The notes: generated from the letters alone by a model not told the origin. A stretch of DNA of 64,000 nt from Rhodococcoides fascians NBRC 12155 = LMG 3623 (GCF_001894785.1 NZ_BCWW01000010.1:186001-250000), one strand, 5' to 3'. Numbered from the stretch's first letter, positions 47,567 through 56,667 are shown. Program-made: numbers and translations.

Positions 47567-48841
47567 ATGGCGTCCATGACAGCGTCGACTCGCACCCACC
47601 TCAGCCCCGCACTCAAGCAGGCGACCCCGATCGTCGTCGACCACGGAAAGGGCAGCTGGATCATCGGGACCGACGGGCGCAAGTACCTCGACTTCACCAC
47701 CGGCATCGGCGTCACCAGCACCGGTCACTGCCATCCCCGCGTGGTCGAGGCAGCTCGCGAACAGGTGGGCAAGATCATCCACGCCCAGTACACGACCGTC
47801 ATGCATCAGCCTCTGCTCGCGCTGACCGACAAGCTCGGAGAAGTGTTGCCTGCCGGGTTGGACAGTGTGTTCTACGCGAACTCGGGATCCGAGGCAGTCG
47901 AGGCGTCGATCCGATTGGCGCGCATGGCAACCGGTCGACCGAACATCGTTGCATTCCACGGCGGCTTCCACGGGCGAACGGTGGCGGCTGCATCGCTCAC
48001 CACGGCGGGAACCAAGTTCCGATCGGGATTCTCGCCGATCATGGGTGGGGTGCACATCGCACCGTTTCCGTATGCATTTCGGTACGGATGGGACATGGAC
48101 ACCGCAGTCGCCTTCGCGCTGAAGGAACTCGATTACCTGTTGATGACGATGTCCAGCCCCGCCGATACGGCTGCGTTCATCATCGAGCCCGTGCTGGGCG
48201 ACGGCGGATACCTCCCCACGCCCCCTGCATTCCTCGAGGGCTTGCGCGAACGCGCCGACACCCACGGCATCGTCCTGATCGTCGACGAGGTGCAGGCCGG
48301 AGTCGGACGCACCGGAACGTTCTGGGGCCATCAGCACTCGTCGATCACTCCCGACATCCTCATCACCGCAAAGGGACTCGCCAGCGGGTTCCCGATTTCG
48401 GCGATCGCCGCCTCGGCAGAGCTGATGGGGAAGGCATGGCCGGGGTCTCAAGGCGGAACCTACGGCGGCAATGCCGTCGCTGCTGCGGCGGGAGTCGCAA
48501 CCCTCGACGTCGTGCGCGAGGAAGGGCTGGTCGACAACGCGGCAGCGCAGGGCCGAGTTCTCCTCGACGGCCTTCTCGCGCTGAAGGAACAGCACCCGGC
48601 CATCGGTGATGCTCGGGGGCTCGGATTGATGCAGGCGCTCGAATTCGTAGACAGCTCGGGCAATCCCGACGCCGCCGCTGCTCTGCGGGTGCAACAGGGT
48701 GCCATCGACGAAGGGCTGCTGTTGCTCACCTGCGGTGCGCTCGGCAACGTGGTTCGCATCATTCCCGCACTGATCGTGAGCGACGACGAGATGACGTACG
48801 GACTCGACGCGTTGTCGCGGACATTGAAGAACGTGCTGTGA
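47567..48841 (+). CDS. doeD: Class III aminotransferase, candidate diaminobutyrate transaminase (DoeD-like)
   Basis: 424 aa. PLP-dependent enzyme of the GABA/ornithine group: DFTTGIGVTSTGHCHPRVV, FYANSGSEAVEASIRLAR, LIVDEVQAGVGRTGTF, and the PLP Lys in LITAKGLASGFP. By sequence alone it could be called GABA transaminase. The cluster (aldehyde dehydrogenase, ectoine-hydrolase-like protein, deacylase, osmolyte symporter) suggests it removes the amino group of L-2,4-diaminobutyrate to give aspartate semialdehyde. Start ATG 47567; GTG 47561 and ATG 47576 are possible. Its stop overlaps the next gene (GTGA). Confidence 0.7.
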   Translation: MASMTASTRTHLSPALKQATPIVVDHGKGSWIIGTDGRKYLDFTTGIGVTSTGHCHPRVVEAAREQVGKIIHAQYTTVMHQPLLALTDKLGEVLPAGLDSVFYANSGSEAVEASIRLARMATGRPNIVAFHGGFHGRTVAAASLTTAGTKFRSGFSPIMGGVHIAPFPYAFRYGWDMDTAVAFALKELDYLLMTMSSPADTAAFIIEPVLGDGGYLPTPPAFLEGLRERADTHGIVLIVDEVQAGVGRTGTFWGHQHSSITPDILITAKGLASGFPISAIAASAELMGKAWPGSQGGTYGGNAVAAAAGVATLDVVREEGLVDNAAAQGRVLLDGLLALKEQHPAIGDARGLGLMQALEFVDSSGNPDAAAALRVQQGAIDEGLLLLTCGALGNVVRIIPALIVSDDEMTYGLDALSRTLKNVL

Positions 48842-51750
48842 CAGCAGCCCCTGTTCGCTCCGAGGTGCCCGCACTCGTACAGCGAGTGCGAAGACTGGGC
48901 ATCGACGTCGACGATTCGTCTCGACGGTTGGCCGAATACTCCTACGACGCATCGAACTACCGAGTCCCACCGGCCGCTGTCGTCTTTCCGCGCAGCGCCG
49001 ACGAAGTGGCTACGGTCGTGTCGCTGTGTGCCGCCGCCGACGTTGTCGTCATCGGGCGTGGCGGCGGTACCTCCATGGCGGGCAACGCAATCGGCCGTGG
49101 GATCGTCCTCGACTTCTCGCGCCACATGAACCGGGTGCTCTCGGTCGACACCGAGTCCAGGACTGCCGTCGTCGAGCCCGGAATCGTCATCTCGGAGTTG
49201 CAACGTCAGCTGGTGACGCGGACCGACGGTGCCTTCACCTTTGCGCCCGATCCGTCCAGCAAGACCCGCGCGACGGTGGGCGGAGCCGTCGGCAACGACG
49301 CGTGCGGTAACCACTCCGTGCGGTACGGACGCACCGCCGACCACACGGTGGCCATGGACGTGGTGACCGCCGACGGATACCTGCTGCGAGTCACCCGCAG
49401 TGGTGTGCAGGCGCTGCGAACCCAGGACTCGGCGGCTGTCGCTGCAGCCGAACGTATCTCGAACGAGCTGCGCTCGCTGGTGTCCGACAACCTGGCCCTC
49501 CTGCGGGTCGAGTTGGGTCGCATCCCGCGTCAGGTATCGGGATTCCACCTCTCGCATCTGTTGCCGGAGAACGGTTTCGACGTTACCCGCGCACTCGTCG
49601 GAAGCGAAGGTGCCTGCGCGGTGATCGTGTCGGTGACCGTCGCCGTCGTGCCCGTACCCCCAGCCGCACTGCTGCTGTGTCTCGGATACGACGACGTGGT
49701 GGCCGCCGCGGCGGACGTGACGACCATTCTCGAGTTCTCACCCGCCGCCGTCGAAGGAATCGACGACAACATCGCCGGCACGATGGAGTATCGCCGCGGA
49801 CCGGACTCGGTACGAGGGCTCCCTGCAGGCAATGCCTGGTTGTACGTCGACCTCGACGGGGCCGATGCGACAGAGGTGCAGGACAAGGCATCTCGGTTGC
49901 TCGAGGCGCTCGGTCGGCTCGGGCGCGTCAAGGAGGGTCGTATCGTGACCGATGCGGCCGATCGCGCAGCGTTGTGGCGGGTGCGCGAGGACGGTGCCGG
50001 TTTGGCGACGCGCCTGGCGAGTGGAGTCGAGTCCTGGGGCGGTTGGGAAGACGCCGCCGTGGCACCGGAAAACTTGTCGGCGTATCTCGCGGACCTGAAT
50101 TCGCTACTGGCCGAACACGACTTGACCGGAGTGATGTACGGACACTTCGGTGCCGGCTGCATGCACGTACGGATCACCTTCGACCAACGCACCGACGCCG
50201 GACGACGAGTGATGTACGACTTCCTGCGCGCTGCCGCGCGCGTCGTCGTCAAGCACGGCGGCAGTCTTTCGGGCGAGCACGGTGACGGCCGCGCGCGCTC
50301 GGAGTTGTTGCCGGTCATGTATTCCCCTCGCATGCTCGACGCCTTCTCCCGGTTCAAGCGCATCTGGGACCCCGCGGGAATCCTGAACCCAGGATCCATC
50401 ACCGACCCCGAACCCCTGATGGACAACCTGATGCTTCAGGGCATCCCGGCCCGGGAGTGGAAGACCAGCTTCGATTTGCACCAGATAGGGTCGCGACCCG
50501 ATCTGGACCCGTTCGTCCATGCCACCCAATCCTGCGTGGGCGTGGGTAAATGTAGAACGACCACCGGTGGCGTCATGTGTCCGAGTTACCGTGCGACGGG
50601 TGACGAGAAGGATTCGACGCGAGGCCGGGCGCGGGTGCTGCAGGAGATGGTGCGCAGTTCTCCGACGGTGGCCGACGGATGGGCCTCGAAGGATGTTGCG
50701 GAGTCGCTCGATCTCTGCCTGTCGTGCAAGGCCTGCTCCTCGGACTGTCCCGTCGGTGTCGACATGGCCACGTACAAATCGGAGTTCCTCGACCATCACT
50801 ACGCGAGGCGGCTGCGGCCGCTCTCGCACTACTCGCTCGGGTGGTTGCCTCGATGGCTCGCGGTGACGAAGCGAACGGCACCGCTGCTCAATCGTCTGCT
50901 GACACCCCGGGTGTCGGCAGTGGCGGCACGTCTGGGTGGGCTGACGACCGAACGCGCATTGCCCCGGTTCGCGTCGTCGAGGGAACTGGCCGATGCCGTC
51001 CGAATCGACGGTGGCCGCGACGCCGATGTCGTGCTCGTCGTCGACACGTTCACGCAGGGATTTCGCCCCGAGGTCGCGGGTGCGGCGCAACGCGTTCTCG
51101 AAGATTCCGGACGCACCACCGAATGCCGAACGGATGTGTGCTGCGGTTTGACGTGGATTTCGACCGGTCAGCTGAAGTCCGCTCGCAAGCAGCTGACGAA
51201 AGCCGTTGCGGCGCTGGACGACGGTACCGACAGACCGATCGTCGTGACCGAACCGAGCTGCGCGGCCGCGTTCCGCAAGGACATGCCCGAACTGGTCCCC
51301 ACAGACGCGGCGAGGAGGGTCGCGGCGCGCGTCCAGAGCTTCGCCGGAGCGGTGATAGATCAAGCAAGCGCGGGCTGGCAGCCCTCGGGCGGCATGCCGG
51401 CTGCGGTCACGGTGCAGACTCACTGCCACGAGTACGCCGTCTTCGGCGATGCAACGCAGCGCCGAGCCCTCGCGGCGGTGGGCATCGAGTCGGTACGTGA
51501 GGCCACCGGATGTTGTGGTGTAGCAGGTAATTTCGGTTTCGAGAGTCGACACTACGAGCTCAGCATGGATGTCGCCGAGCAGGCTCTCGCGCCCGCGTTG
51601 CGGGCCACCGAACCCGACACTCCTGTTCTGACCGATGGATTCAGCTGTCACATGCAGGTGCGCCAGCTCACCGGTGATTCGGGCGACGATGCATCCGTAC
51701 ACCTGGCACAGATACTCGATCCACGTTCGACGAAAGGACCGCGGCCATGA
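48838..51750 (+). CDS. FAD-binding and 4Fe-4S D-2-hydroxyacid (D-2-hydroxyglutarate type) dehydrogenase
   Basis: 970 aa, GTG start. Three parts: PCMH-type FAD-binding domain (about 30-210, VIGRGGGTSMAGNAIGRGI), FAD-oxidase C-terminal domain (about 260-520, GVMYGHFGAGCMHVRITF, SGEHGDGRARSELLP), and a ferredoxin-like/CCG region with CVGVGKC, CPSY, CLSCKACSSDCP and two CCG cysteine motifs (DVCCGLTW, TGCCGVAGNF). This is the layout of E. coli YdiJ, a D-2-hydroxyglutarate dehydrogenase. Coupled by overlaps to both neighbours. No such enzyme belongs to the described ectoine pathway, so its substrate here is open; a hydroxylated pathway by-product is one possibility. Confidence 0.82.
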   Translation: MTAAPVRSEVPALVQRVRRLGIDVDDSSRRLAEYSYDASNYRVPPAAVVFPRSADEVATVVSLCAAADVVVIGRGGGTSMAGNAIGRGIVLDFSRHMNRVLSVDTESRTAVVEPGIVISELQRQLVTRTDGAFTFAPDPSSKTRATVGGAVGNDACGNHSVRYGRTADHTVAMDVVTADGYLLRVTRSGVQALRTQDSAAVAAAERISNELRSLVSDNLALLRVELGRIPRQVSGFHLSHLLPENGFDVTRALVGSEGACAVIVSVTVAVVPVPPAALLLCLGYDDVVAAAADVTTILEFSPAAVEGIDDNIAGTMEYRRGPDSVRGLPAGNAWLYVDLDGADATEVQDKASRLLEALGRLGRVKEGRIVTDAADRAALWRVREDGAGLATRLASGVESWGGWEDAAVAPENLSAYLADLNSLLAEHDLTGVMYGHFGAGCMHVRITFDQRTDAGRRVMYDFLRAAARVVVKHGGSLSGEHGDGRARSELLPVMYSPRMLDAFSRFKRIWDPAGILNPGSITDPEPLMDNLMLQGIPAREWKTSFDLHQIGSRPDLDPFVHATQSCVGVGKCRTTTGGVMCPSYRATGDEKDSTRGRARVLQEMVRSSPTVADGWASKDVAESLDLCLSCKACSSDCPVGVDMATYKSEFLDHHYARRLRPLSHYSLGWLPRWLAVTKRTAPLLNRLLTPRVSAVAARLGGLTTERALPRFASSRELADAVRIDGGRDADVVLVVDTFTQGFRPEVAGAAQRVLEDSGRTTECRTDVCCGLTWISTGQLKSARKQLTKAVAALDDGTDRPIVVTEPSCAAAFRKDMPELVPTDAARRVAARVQSFAGAVIDQASAGWQPSGGMPAAVTVQTHCHEYAVFGDATQRRALAAVGIESVREATGCCGVAGNFGFESRHYELSMDVAEQALAPALRATEPDTPVLTDGFSCHMQVRQLTGDSGDDASVHLAQILDPRSTKGPRP

Positions 51751-53222
51751 CCGCCAGCTCGACCACCAGCCTCACGCGTCCGCGCATCACCTCTCCCACC
51801 GATTGTTTCATCGGTGGGGCGTGGTCTCCGTCGGTATCGGACGCCCGATTCGACGTCGTGGACCCGGCCACGGGCGAGGTCATCGCCACGGTTGCGGACG
51901 GCGGTATCGCGGACGCAGAGAAAGCGCTCGCTGCAGCCGTCGACTCCGCGGCGGAGTGGGCGGCCACCGCACCGCGAGTGCGAAGCGACATACTGCGGAC
52001 GGCATACGAGATGATCATGGCCCGCTCGGAGGAGCTCGCTGCGATCATCACCGCCGAGATGGGTAAACCGCTCGCCGACGCGCGCGGCGAGGTGGCGTAC
52101 GGAGCCGAGTTCTTTCGCTGGTTCTCCGAGGAAGCGGTACGCATCTCGGGTGATCACACCCTGACCGGAGACGGGAAGAACCGCATCGTGGTCACCCGCG
52201 CGCCGGTCGGGCCCTGCATTCTCGTCACGCCGTGGAATTTTCCGCTGGCCATGGGAACTCGCAAGATCGGGCCTGCCCTTGCGGCAGGCTGCACCGTCGT
52301 GTTCAAGCCCGCCGAGCAGACGCCGCTGACCGCACTTGCGCTGGTGCAGATTCTGCACGAGGCGGGGGTGCCTGCGGGCGTCGTCAACATCGTGCCGACC
52401 ACCGATGCGTCGGGTGTCGTGGGGTCGTGGATGAGCAGCGGCGCTGCCCGCAAGATCAGCTTCACCGGATCCACGGCGGTGGGCAAGATTCTGCTCGAAC
52501 AGGCAGCGGCGACGGTGATGCGGACGTCGATGGAGCTGGGCGGGAATGCGCCCTTCGTCGTCATGGACGATGCAGACCTCGACCGCGCCGTCGACGGAGC
52601 CATGGTTGCCAAGATGCGCAACATGGGCGAAGCATGTACCGCAGCGAACCGGTTCTTCGTTCACCGCAGTGTGGCACAACGCTTTTCGGTTGCTTTGGCC
52701 GACCGAATGGGTGCGCTGAGGGTGGGCGCGGGCGCTTCTCACGGGACCGAGGTGGGGCCGCTGATCGACGACGCAGGCCGAGGCAAGGTCCAGGCTCTGG
52801 TCGACGATGCTCTTGCACGCGGTGCCCGCGCCGTCGTCGGAGGTGCGGCCCCGGACGGGCCGGGCTACTTCTACCCTCCGACCGTCCTGACCGATGTCGA
52901 TACCGAATCGGATCTGATGTCCCAGGAAATATTCGGACCGGTGGCCGCCATCGTTCCCTTCGACACCGAGGACGAGGTCGTCACGCTGGCCAACGACACC
53001 GAATGGGGACTGGTCGGATACGTGTTCACCCAGGACATCGATCGGGCTCTGCGAATGGGGGAGCGCCTCGAGGTGGGCATGGTGGGGCTCAACACCGGGC
53101 TGGTGTCGAATCCGGCAGCCCCGTTCGGTGGTGTCAAACAATCGGGACTCGGCCGCGAGGGCGGGAAAGTCGGAATAGACGAGTTTCTGGAGTACAAATA
53201 CTTCGCGATTCCCCGCAGCTGA
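51747..53222 (+). CDS. doeC: Aldehyde dehydrogenase, SSADH-like; candidate aspartate-semialdehyde oxidase (DoeC-like)
   Basis: 491 aa. NAD(P)-dependent oxidation of an aldehyde to the acid. The cofactor Lys is in VVFKPAEQTPL, the fold motif is FTGSTAVGK, the catalytic Glu is in MELGGNAPFVV and the catalytic Cys in NMGEACTAANRFFV. Sequence resembles succinate-semialdehyde dehydrogenase; DoeC of Halomonas belongs to the same superfamily and makes L-aspartate from aspartate semialdehyde. Start overlaps the previous stop by ATGA; the GntR gene follows after 14 nt. Confidence 0.75.
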   Translation: MTASSTTSLTRPRITSPTDCFIGGAWSPSVSDARFDVVDPATGEVIATVADGGIADAEKALAAAVDSAAEWAATAPRVRSDILRTAYEMIMARSEELAAIITAEMGKPLADARGEVAYGAEFFRWFSEEAVRISGDHTLTGDGKNRIVVTRAPVGPCILVTPWNFPLAMGTRKIGPALAAGCTVVFKPAEQTPLTALALVQILHEAGVPAGVVNIVPTTDASGVVGSWMSSGAARKISFTGSTAVGKILLEQAAATVMRTSMELGGNAPFVVMDDADLDRAVDGAMVAKMRNMGEACTAANRFFVHRSVAQRFSVALADRMGALRVGAGASHGTEVGPLIDDAGRGKVQALVDDALARGARAVVGGAAPDGPGYFYPPTVLTDVDTESDLMSQEIFGPVAAIVPFDTEDEVVTLANDTEWGLVGYVFTQDIDRALRMGERLEVGMVGLNTGLVSNPAAPFGGVKQSGLGREGGKVGIDEFLEYKYFAIPRS

Positions 53223-53236
53223 GGAAGGTTCTGATC

Positions 53237-53950
53237 ATGCCCGGTTCGAGACGCCTGACACCGATCGACGCACGCAACACGTCGATGGTGATCGCGGATC
53301 AGATTCGCGATCGCATCATCGACGGGTCCTACGCGCCCGGAGAACAGATCAACGAGGCGAATGTCGCGGCGGAGCTGGAGATTTCACGTGGCCCCGTGCG
53401 AGAGGCGTTGCAGCGTCTGAATCAGGAGGGACTGCTCGTCAGCTACCGCAACCGCGGTGTGTTCGTCGTCGAGCTCAGCAGCGGCGACGTCGCCGAGATC
53501 TACCAGTCGCGTGCAGCGATCGAGGTCGGTGCGGCATGGACTCTGGTACATGGCGATCGTGCCCAGCTGATCAAGACCGCGGACGAACTCTCGGCCATCG
53601 TGATGCAGATGCAGCCGTTCATCGATCGGGCGGATTGGCGTGGCCTCGCCGAACGCGACCTTGCCTTTCACACTGCCCTGGTAGCGGCCACGAGGAACAG
53701 TCGGATGTCTCGTATGTACGCCACGCTGGCGGCCGAGGCACGCATTTGCATGGCAAATCTCGAAACTGCTTACTACCGTCCCGAAGCCCTGGTCGAGGAA
53801 CATCAGCTGATCGTCGATCTGCTGCTGGGATCGGATTGGGATGCGCTCGAGAAGGGCGTCCACGAACACATGGACACCGCCGTGCACGATCTGACGCGAG
53901 CCATGGTCGACGAGCAGGCCGAGCAATCCGTACTCGCCACACCCGGGTAG
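53237..53950 (+). CDS. GntR family regulator, FCD (FadR-like) subfamily
   Basis: 237 aa. N-terminal winged HTH (about 15-75): IADQIRDRIIDGSYAPGEQI, ELEISRGPVREALQRLNQEG. C-terminal FCD ligand domain (about 90-225) with metal-type residues in ERDLAFHTALVAAT and EEHQLIVDLL; FCD domains bind carboxylic or amino acids. GGAAGG precedes ATG 53237. Last gene of the first operon and 110 nt before the second, so it is placed to control both. It is unrelated in effector domain to EnuR, the MocR-type regulator of ectoine genes in proteobacteria. Confidence 0.88.
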   Translation: MPGSRRLTPIDARNTSMVIADQIRDRIIDGSYAPGEQINEANVAAELEISRGPVREALQRLNQEGLLVSYRNRGVFVVELSSGDVAEIYQSRAAIEVGAAWTLVHGDRAQLIKTADELSAIVMQMQPFIDRADWRGLAERDLAFHTALVAATRNSRMSRMYATLAAEARICMANLETAYYRPEALVEEHQLIVDLLLGSDWDALEKGVHEHMDTAVHDLTRAMVDEQAEQSVLATPG

Positions 53951-53987
53951 AGCCTTCGGGCGCAACACAGCTTTAACACGGCAGCCC

Positions 53988-54017
53988 TTGCTCCCCACCG
54001 GCACCTGCGGATAGCCT
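53988..54017 (+). promoter_or_regulatory. Candidate promoter of the doeA operon
   Basis: TTGCTC (53988-53993), an 18-nt spacer and TAGCCT (54012-54017), a reasonable vegetative promoter. The predicted start point falls inside the palindrome at 54018-54031, an arrangement that fits repression by steric block. Confidence 0.45.
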
Positions 54018-54031
54018 GATTCTCAACAATC
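54018..54031. promoter_or_regulatory. Candidate GntR operator, copy 2
   Basis: GATTCTCAACAATC. Complement of the right half equals GATTGT, so arms match except one base. It is 12/14 identical to the site at 47535-47548 and lies 29 nt before the M24 gene, directly after its -10 box. Confidence 0.5.
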
Positions 54032-54060
54032 TACTAAAAGACCTCCCGAAGGGGGTGCCC

Positions 54061-55350
54061 GTGAACGCCTCATCCGACGATGCCTACGTCACCGCAATCG
54101 GACCCGCGCAGACTCCAGGACGGGCTGCTCCCGGCCTGGCTCGCTACCCGGACGTACCGAACAGCACGCCCATCACGTTCACCGAGGAGGAATACGCCGA
54201 CCGGCTCGCAGCCGTCCGTCAGCGCATGGCGTCGCAGAACCTGACTGCGCTGATCGTCACCGACCCCGCGAATCTCTACTATCTGCTGGGCTACAACGCA
54301 CTCTCGTTCTATACCCCGCAAATGCTGTACGTGCCGCTGGACGGCGAGCTGTACTTCTTCGCTCGCGAGATGGATGCCAACGGTGCGTTCCGTACGTCGT
54401 GGTTGCCGCAGGACCACACCTTCGGATACCCGGAGACGTTCGTTCAGCGCAGAGACACCCACCCGTTCGTCTGGGTAGCCGCCAAGCTACGAGAGTTGGG
54501 GTTGGTCAACAACTTCGAGCACGGTCAAGTGGGACTGGAGATGGACTCGTACTACTTCAGCCCCAAGGCCTTCGAAGCGCTCGTCAAATCGCTACCCGAG
54601 TACCGATTCACCGACTCGTACGAGTTGGTCAATTGGATCCGCGTGGTCAAGTCGCCGGCCGAGATCGCGTTGATGCGCGGTGCGGCGACGGTGTGCGAGG
54701 CCGCGATGTCTGTTGCGCACCAAGCAATTTCGGTAGGGGAACGGCAGTGCGATGCCGCTGCCGCCATCATGAACGCACAGGTACGCGGCACTGCCGACTT
54801 CGGCGGCGATCACCCTGCCATCGTGCCGATGCTGCCGACCGGGGCCGGAGCGGACACTCCGCACCTGACGTGGTCGGATCAACGGTTCGTACGCGGCGAG
54901 ACCACCGTCGTCGAACTGGCCGGCGTGTTCCGGCGGTACCACGTTCCGATGGCTCGGACGATCGTGCTCGGCAAGCCGAGTCCGCGTCTGAAATACCTCG
55001 CGGAATCCACCGGTGAAGCGCTGAACGAGGTACTGGCAACGGTCCGCCCCGGGGCCACCGCAACCGAGCTGGCTCAGGTATGGAACACCAGCCTGGCCAA
55101 GCACGGCCTCCACAAACCCTCGCGCATCGGCTACTCGATCGGCGTCGCGTACGCCCCCGACTGGGGCGAGCGCACGGTGAGCCTCCGCACCGACGACGAG
55201 ACCGTTCTGGCCGAGAACATGACCTTTCACATCATCGGCGGAATGTGGATGGACGACTACGGATACGAGGTGTCCGAAGCAGTCCGAGTCACCGACACCG
55301 GCGTCGAAACATTCACCGCATACCCCCGAGAACTACTGACGAAGGAGTGA
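54061..55350 (+). CDS. doeA: M24/creatinase-fold hydrolase, candidate ectoine hydrolase (DoeA/EutD-like)
   Basis: 429 aa, GTG 54061 behind AAGGGGG. N-terminal creatinase domain (about 45-190, RLAAVRQRMASQNLTALIV, DPANLYYLLGY), then the pita-bread domain (about 200-420). Canonical M24 metal ligands are replaced: the place of the D-D pair reads VVELAGVFRRYHVPMARTI, so this is not a metal aminopeptidase. PAIVPMLPTGAGADTPHLTW, GVAYAPDWGERTVSLRTDD and TFHIIGGMWMDDYGYEVSE closely resemble what I know of DoeA/EutD, which opens the ectoine ring. Function is inferred from this resemblance and the cluster. Confidence 0.72.
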   Translation: MNASSDDAYVTAIGPAQTPGRAAPGLARYPDVPNSTPITFTEEEYADRLAAVRQRMASQNLTALIVTDPANLYYLLGYNALSFYTPQMLYVPLDGELYFFAREMDANGAFRTSWLPQDHTFGYPETFVQRRDTHPFVWVAAKLRELGLVNNFEHGQVGLEMDSYYFSPKAFEALVKSLPEYRFTDSYELVNWIRVVKSPAEIALMRGAATVCEAAMSVAHQAISVGERQCDAAAAIMNAQVRGTADFGGDHPAIVPMLPTGAGADTPHLTWSDQRFVRGETTVVELAGVFRRYHVPMARTIVLGKPSPRLKYLAESTGEALNEVLATVRPGATATELAQVWNTSLAKHGLHKPSRIGYSIGVAYAPDWGERTVSLRTDDETVLAENMTFHIIGGMWMDDYGYEVSEAVRVTDTGVETFTAYPRELLTKE

Positions 55351-55353
55351 GAC

Positions 55354-56667
55354 ATGACCACCTCCACCGCAGGCTCCACTCCTGCTACTTCGAGTCGTTC
55401 CGCAGGCTCCACTCCTGCAGCTGCGGGTCGTTCCGCAGGCTCCACTCCTGCCATTCCCTGGGCCCTGCGCACCGACCAACTGGTGGGATCGGTGATCGAC
55501 TCGTCGACATCGCTTCTCGCCGCCCAGAAACACGACATCGTCAGGTTCGCGATGGGATCTCCTGCGGCCGAGACGGTTCCGGCTGCGGCGTTCACCGAGA
55601 TCGCCGGCAGTGTGCTCACAGCGGACGCCTTCGATTACGGTGCCACCGAGGGTGATCCGGGTCTGCTCGACGCGTTGTTGGCGTATCTCGAGTCCGTCGG
55701 CGAACCCACGTCCGAGGATCGGGTCGTCATCACCTCGGGCGGCATGCAGGGTCTCGACATCGCCTGCAAGCTGTTCGTCGATCCCGGTGATCTGGTCATC
55801 GTCGAAAGTCCCACGTACACCAACGGAACTGCCACCGTGTTGAGCTACGGCGGCGACATTCTCGAGGCACCGATGGACAGTGACGGTCTCATCGTCGAGG
55901 CGTTACCCGAACTCGTCGAGCGAGCCGGGCGTCTACCGAAGATGATCTACGTGATTCCCAACTTTCAGAATCCGTCCGGGGTCACGCTGTCACTCGAGCG
56001 TCGACTGTTGTTGATCGAGTTGGCACACCGATGGGGTTCGGTGATTCTCGACGACGATCCCTATGGCCTGCTGCGTTTCTCGGGGGACCCGATCCCGAGT
56101 TTCGGGGCGCTGAGTCCGAACGATCCGCTGATCTTCTCGGTGCGGACCTTCTCGAAGATGATCGCTCCCGGTCTGCGCGTGGGGTGGGTGGACGCGGCCC
56201 CCGAAGCGCGTCGGTTGATCGTCAACGCCAAGCAGGCAATGGACACCTGTACGAATCTACCGGCACAGAGGATGGTGGCCGAGTACATCCGGCGCGGGCT
56301 GCTCGAGGAGCACCTGCGGTCGCTGGCTGCGGTGTACCTACCGCGAAAGATGGCGATGCAGAGCAGCATTGCGACACACTTCGGTGACGCGATGTCCACC
56401 ACGGATCCCGACGGGGGCTTCTTTCTGTGGGCGACGTTACGTGGAAACGACCACGATTTCTCGACGCAGGACCTGTTCGAAACCGCACTGGCCGAGGGGG
56501 TTGCCTACATTCCCGGACCGGCGTTGTCGGTGGGCGGCAAGTTTCACGATTCGCTACGGCTGTGCTTCGCCTCGTCGACACCCGAGCGCATCGAGGAAGG
56601 CATCAGGCGGTTGGCCGTCGCGGTGGAAAAATCGAAGCATCTGCTCGCCTCCGACCCCACGCGATGA
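55354..56667 (+). CDS. PLP-dependent aminotransferase, MocR/LysN type, with repeated N-terminal extension
   Basis: 437 aa. Fold type I aminotransferase: YGATEGDPGLLDALLAYLES, the ITSGGMQGLDIACKLF loop, NFQNPSGVTLSLERR, Asp/Tyr in ILDDDPYGLLRF, and the PLP Lys in RTFSKMIAPGLRVGW. Members act on 2-aminoadipate, valine and related amino acids. Residues 1-36 are an added tail with three AGSTPA units from a 33-bp DNA repeat; the normal family start is near PWALRTDQL. No HTH domain is attached, so it is an enzyme and not a MocR regulator. Starts 3 nt after doeA and overlaps the next gene by ATGA. Confidence 0.8.
   Translation: MTTSTAGSTPATSSRSAGSTPAAAGRSAGSTPAIPWALRTDQLVGSVIDSSTSLLAAQKHDIVRFAMGSPAAETVPAAAFTEIAGSVLTADAFDYGATEGDPGLLDALLAYLESVGEPTSEDRVVITSGGMQGLDIACKLFVDPGDLVIVESPTYTNGTATVLSYGGDILEAPMDSDGLIVEALPELVERAGRLPKMIYVIPNFQNPSGVTLSLERRLLLIELAHRWGSVILDDDPYGLLRFSGDPIPSFGALSPNDPLIFSVRTFSKMIAPGLRVGWVDAAPEARRLIVNAKQAMDTCTNLPAQRMVAEYIRRGLLEEHLRSLAAVYLPRKMAMQSSIATHFGDAMSTTDPDGGFFLWATLRGNDHDFSTQDLFETALAEGVAYIPGPALSVGGKFHDSLRLCFASSTPERIEEGIRRLAVAVEKSKHLLASDPTR
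55367..55451 (+). repeat. 33-bp direct repeat, three copies with internal hairpin
   Basis: CCGCAGGCTCCACTCCTGC begins at 55367, 55400 and 55433; copies 2 and 3 also share the preceding GTCGTT. Each unit can fold GCAGG/CCTGC around 7 nt. The 33-bp period keeps the reading frame and adds AGSTPA three times to the aminotransferase. The hairpin core and GC pattern look like a REP-type element captured in a gene. Confidence 0.8.

Noticed and set aside
46463-48841. 792-codon frame leading into the aminotransferase
   Set aside because: Upstream part is the complement of rbsK and the AraC gene; the enzyme starts near 47567.
54061-55350. Xaa-Pro aminopeptidase
   Set aside because: M24 fold is present, but the metal-binding Asp pair is missing, and the C-terminal motifs fit DoeA/EutD better.
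55367-55451. CRISPR-like array
   Set aside because: Only three copies at a 33-bp period with spacers of about 10 nt, in frame within a gene, no cas genes.
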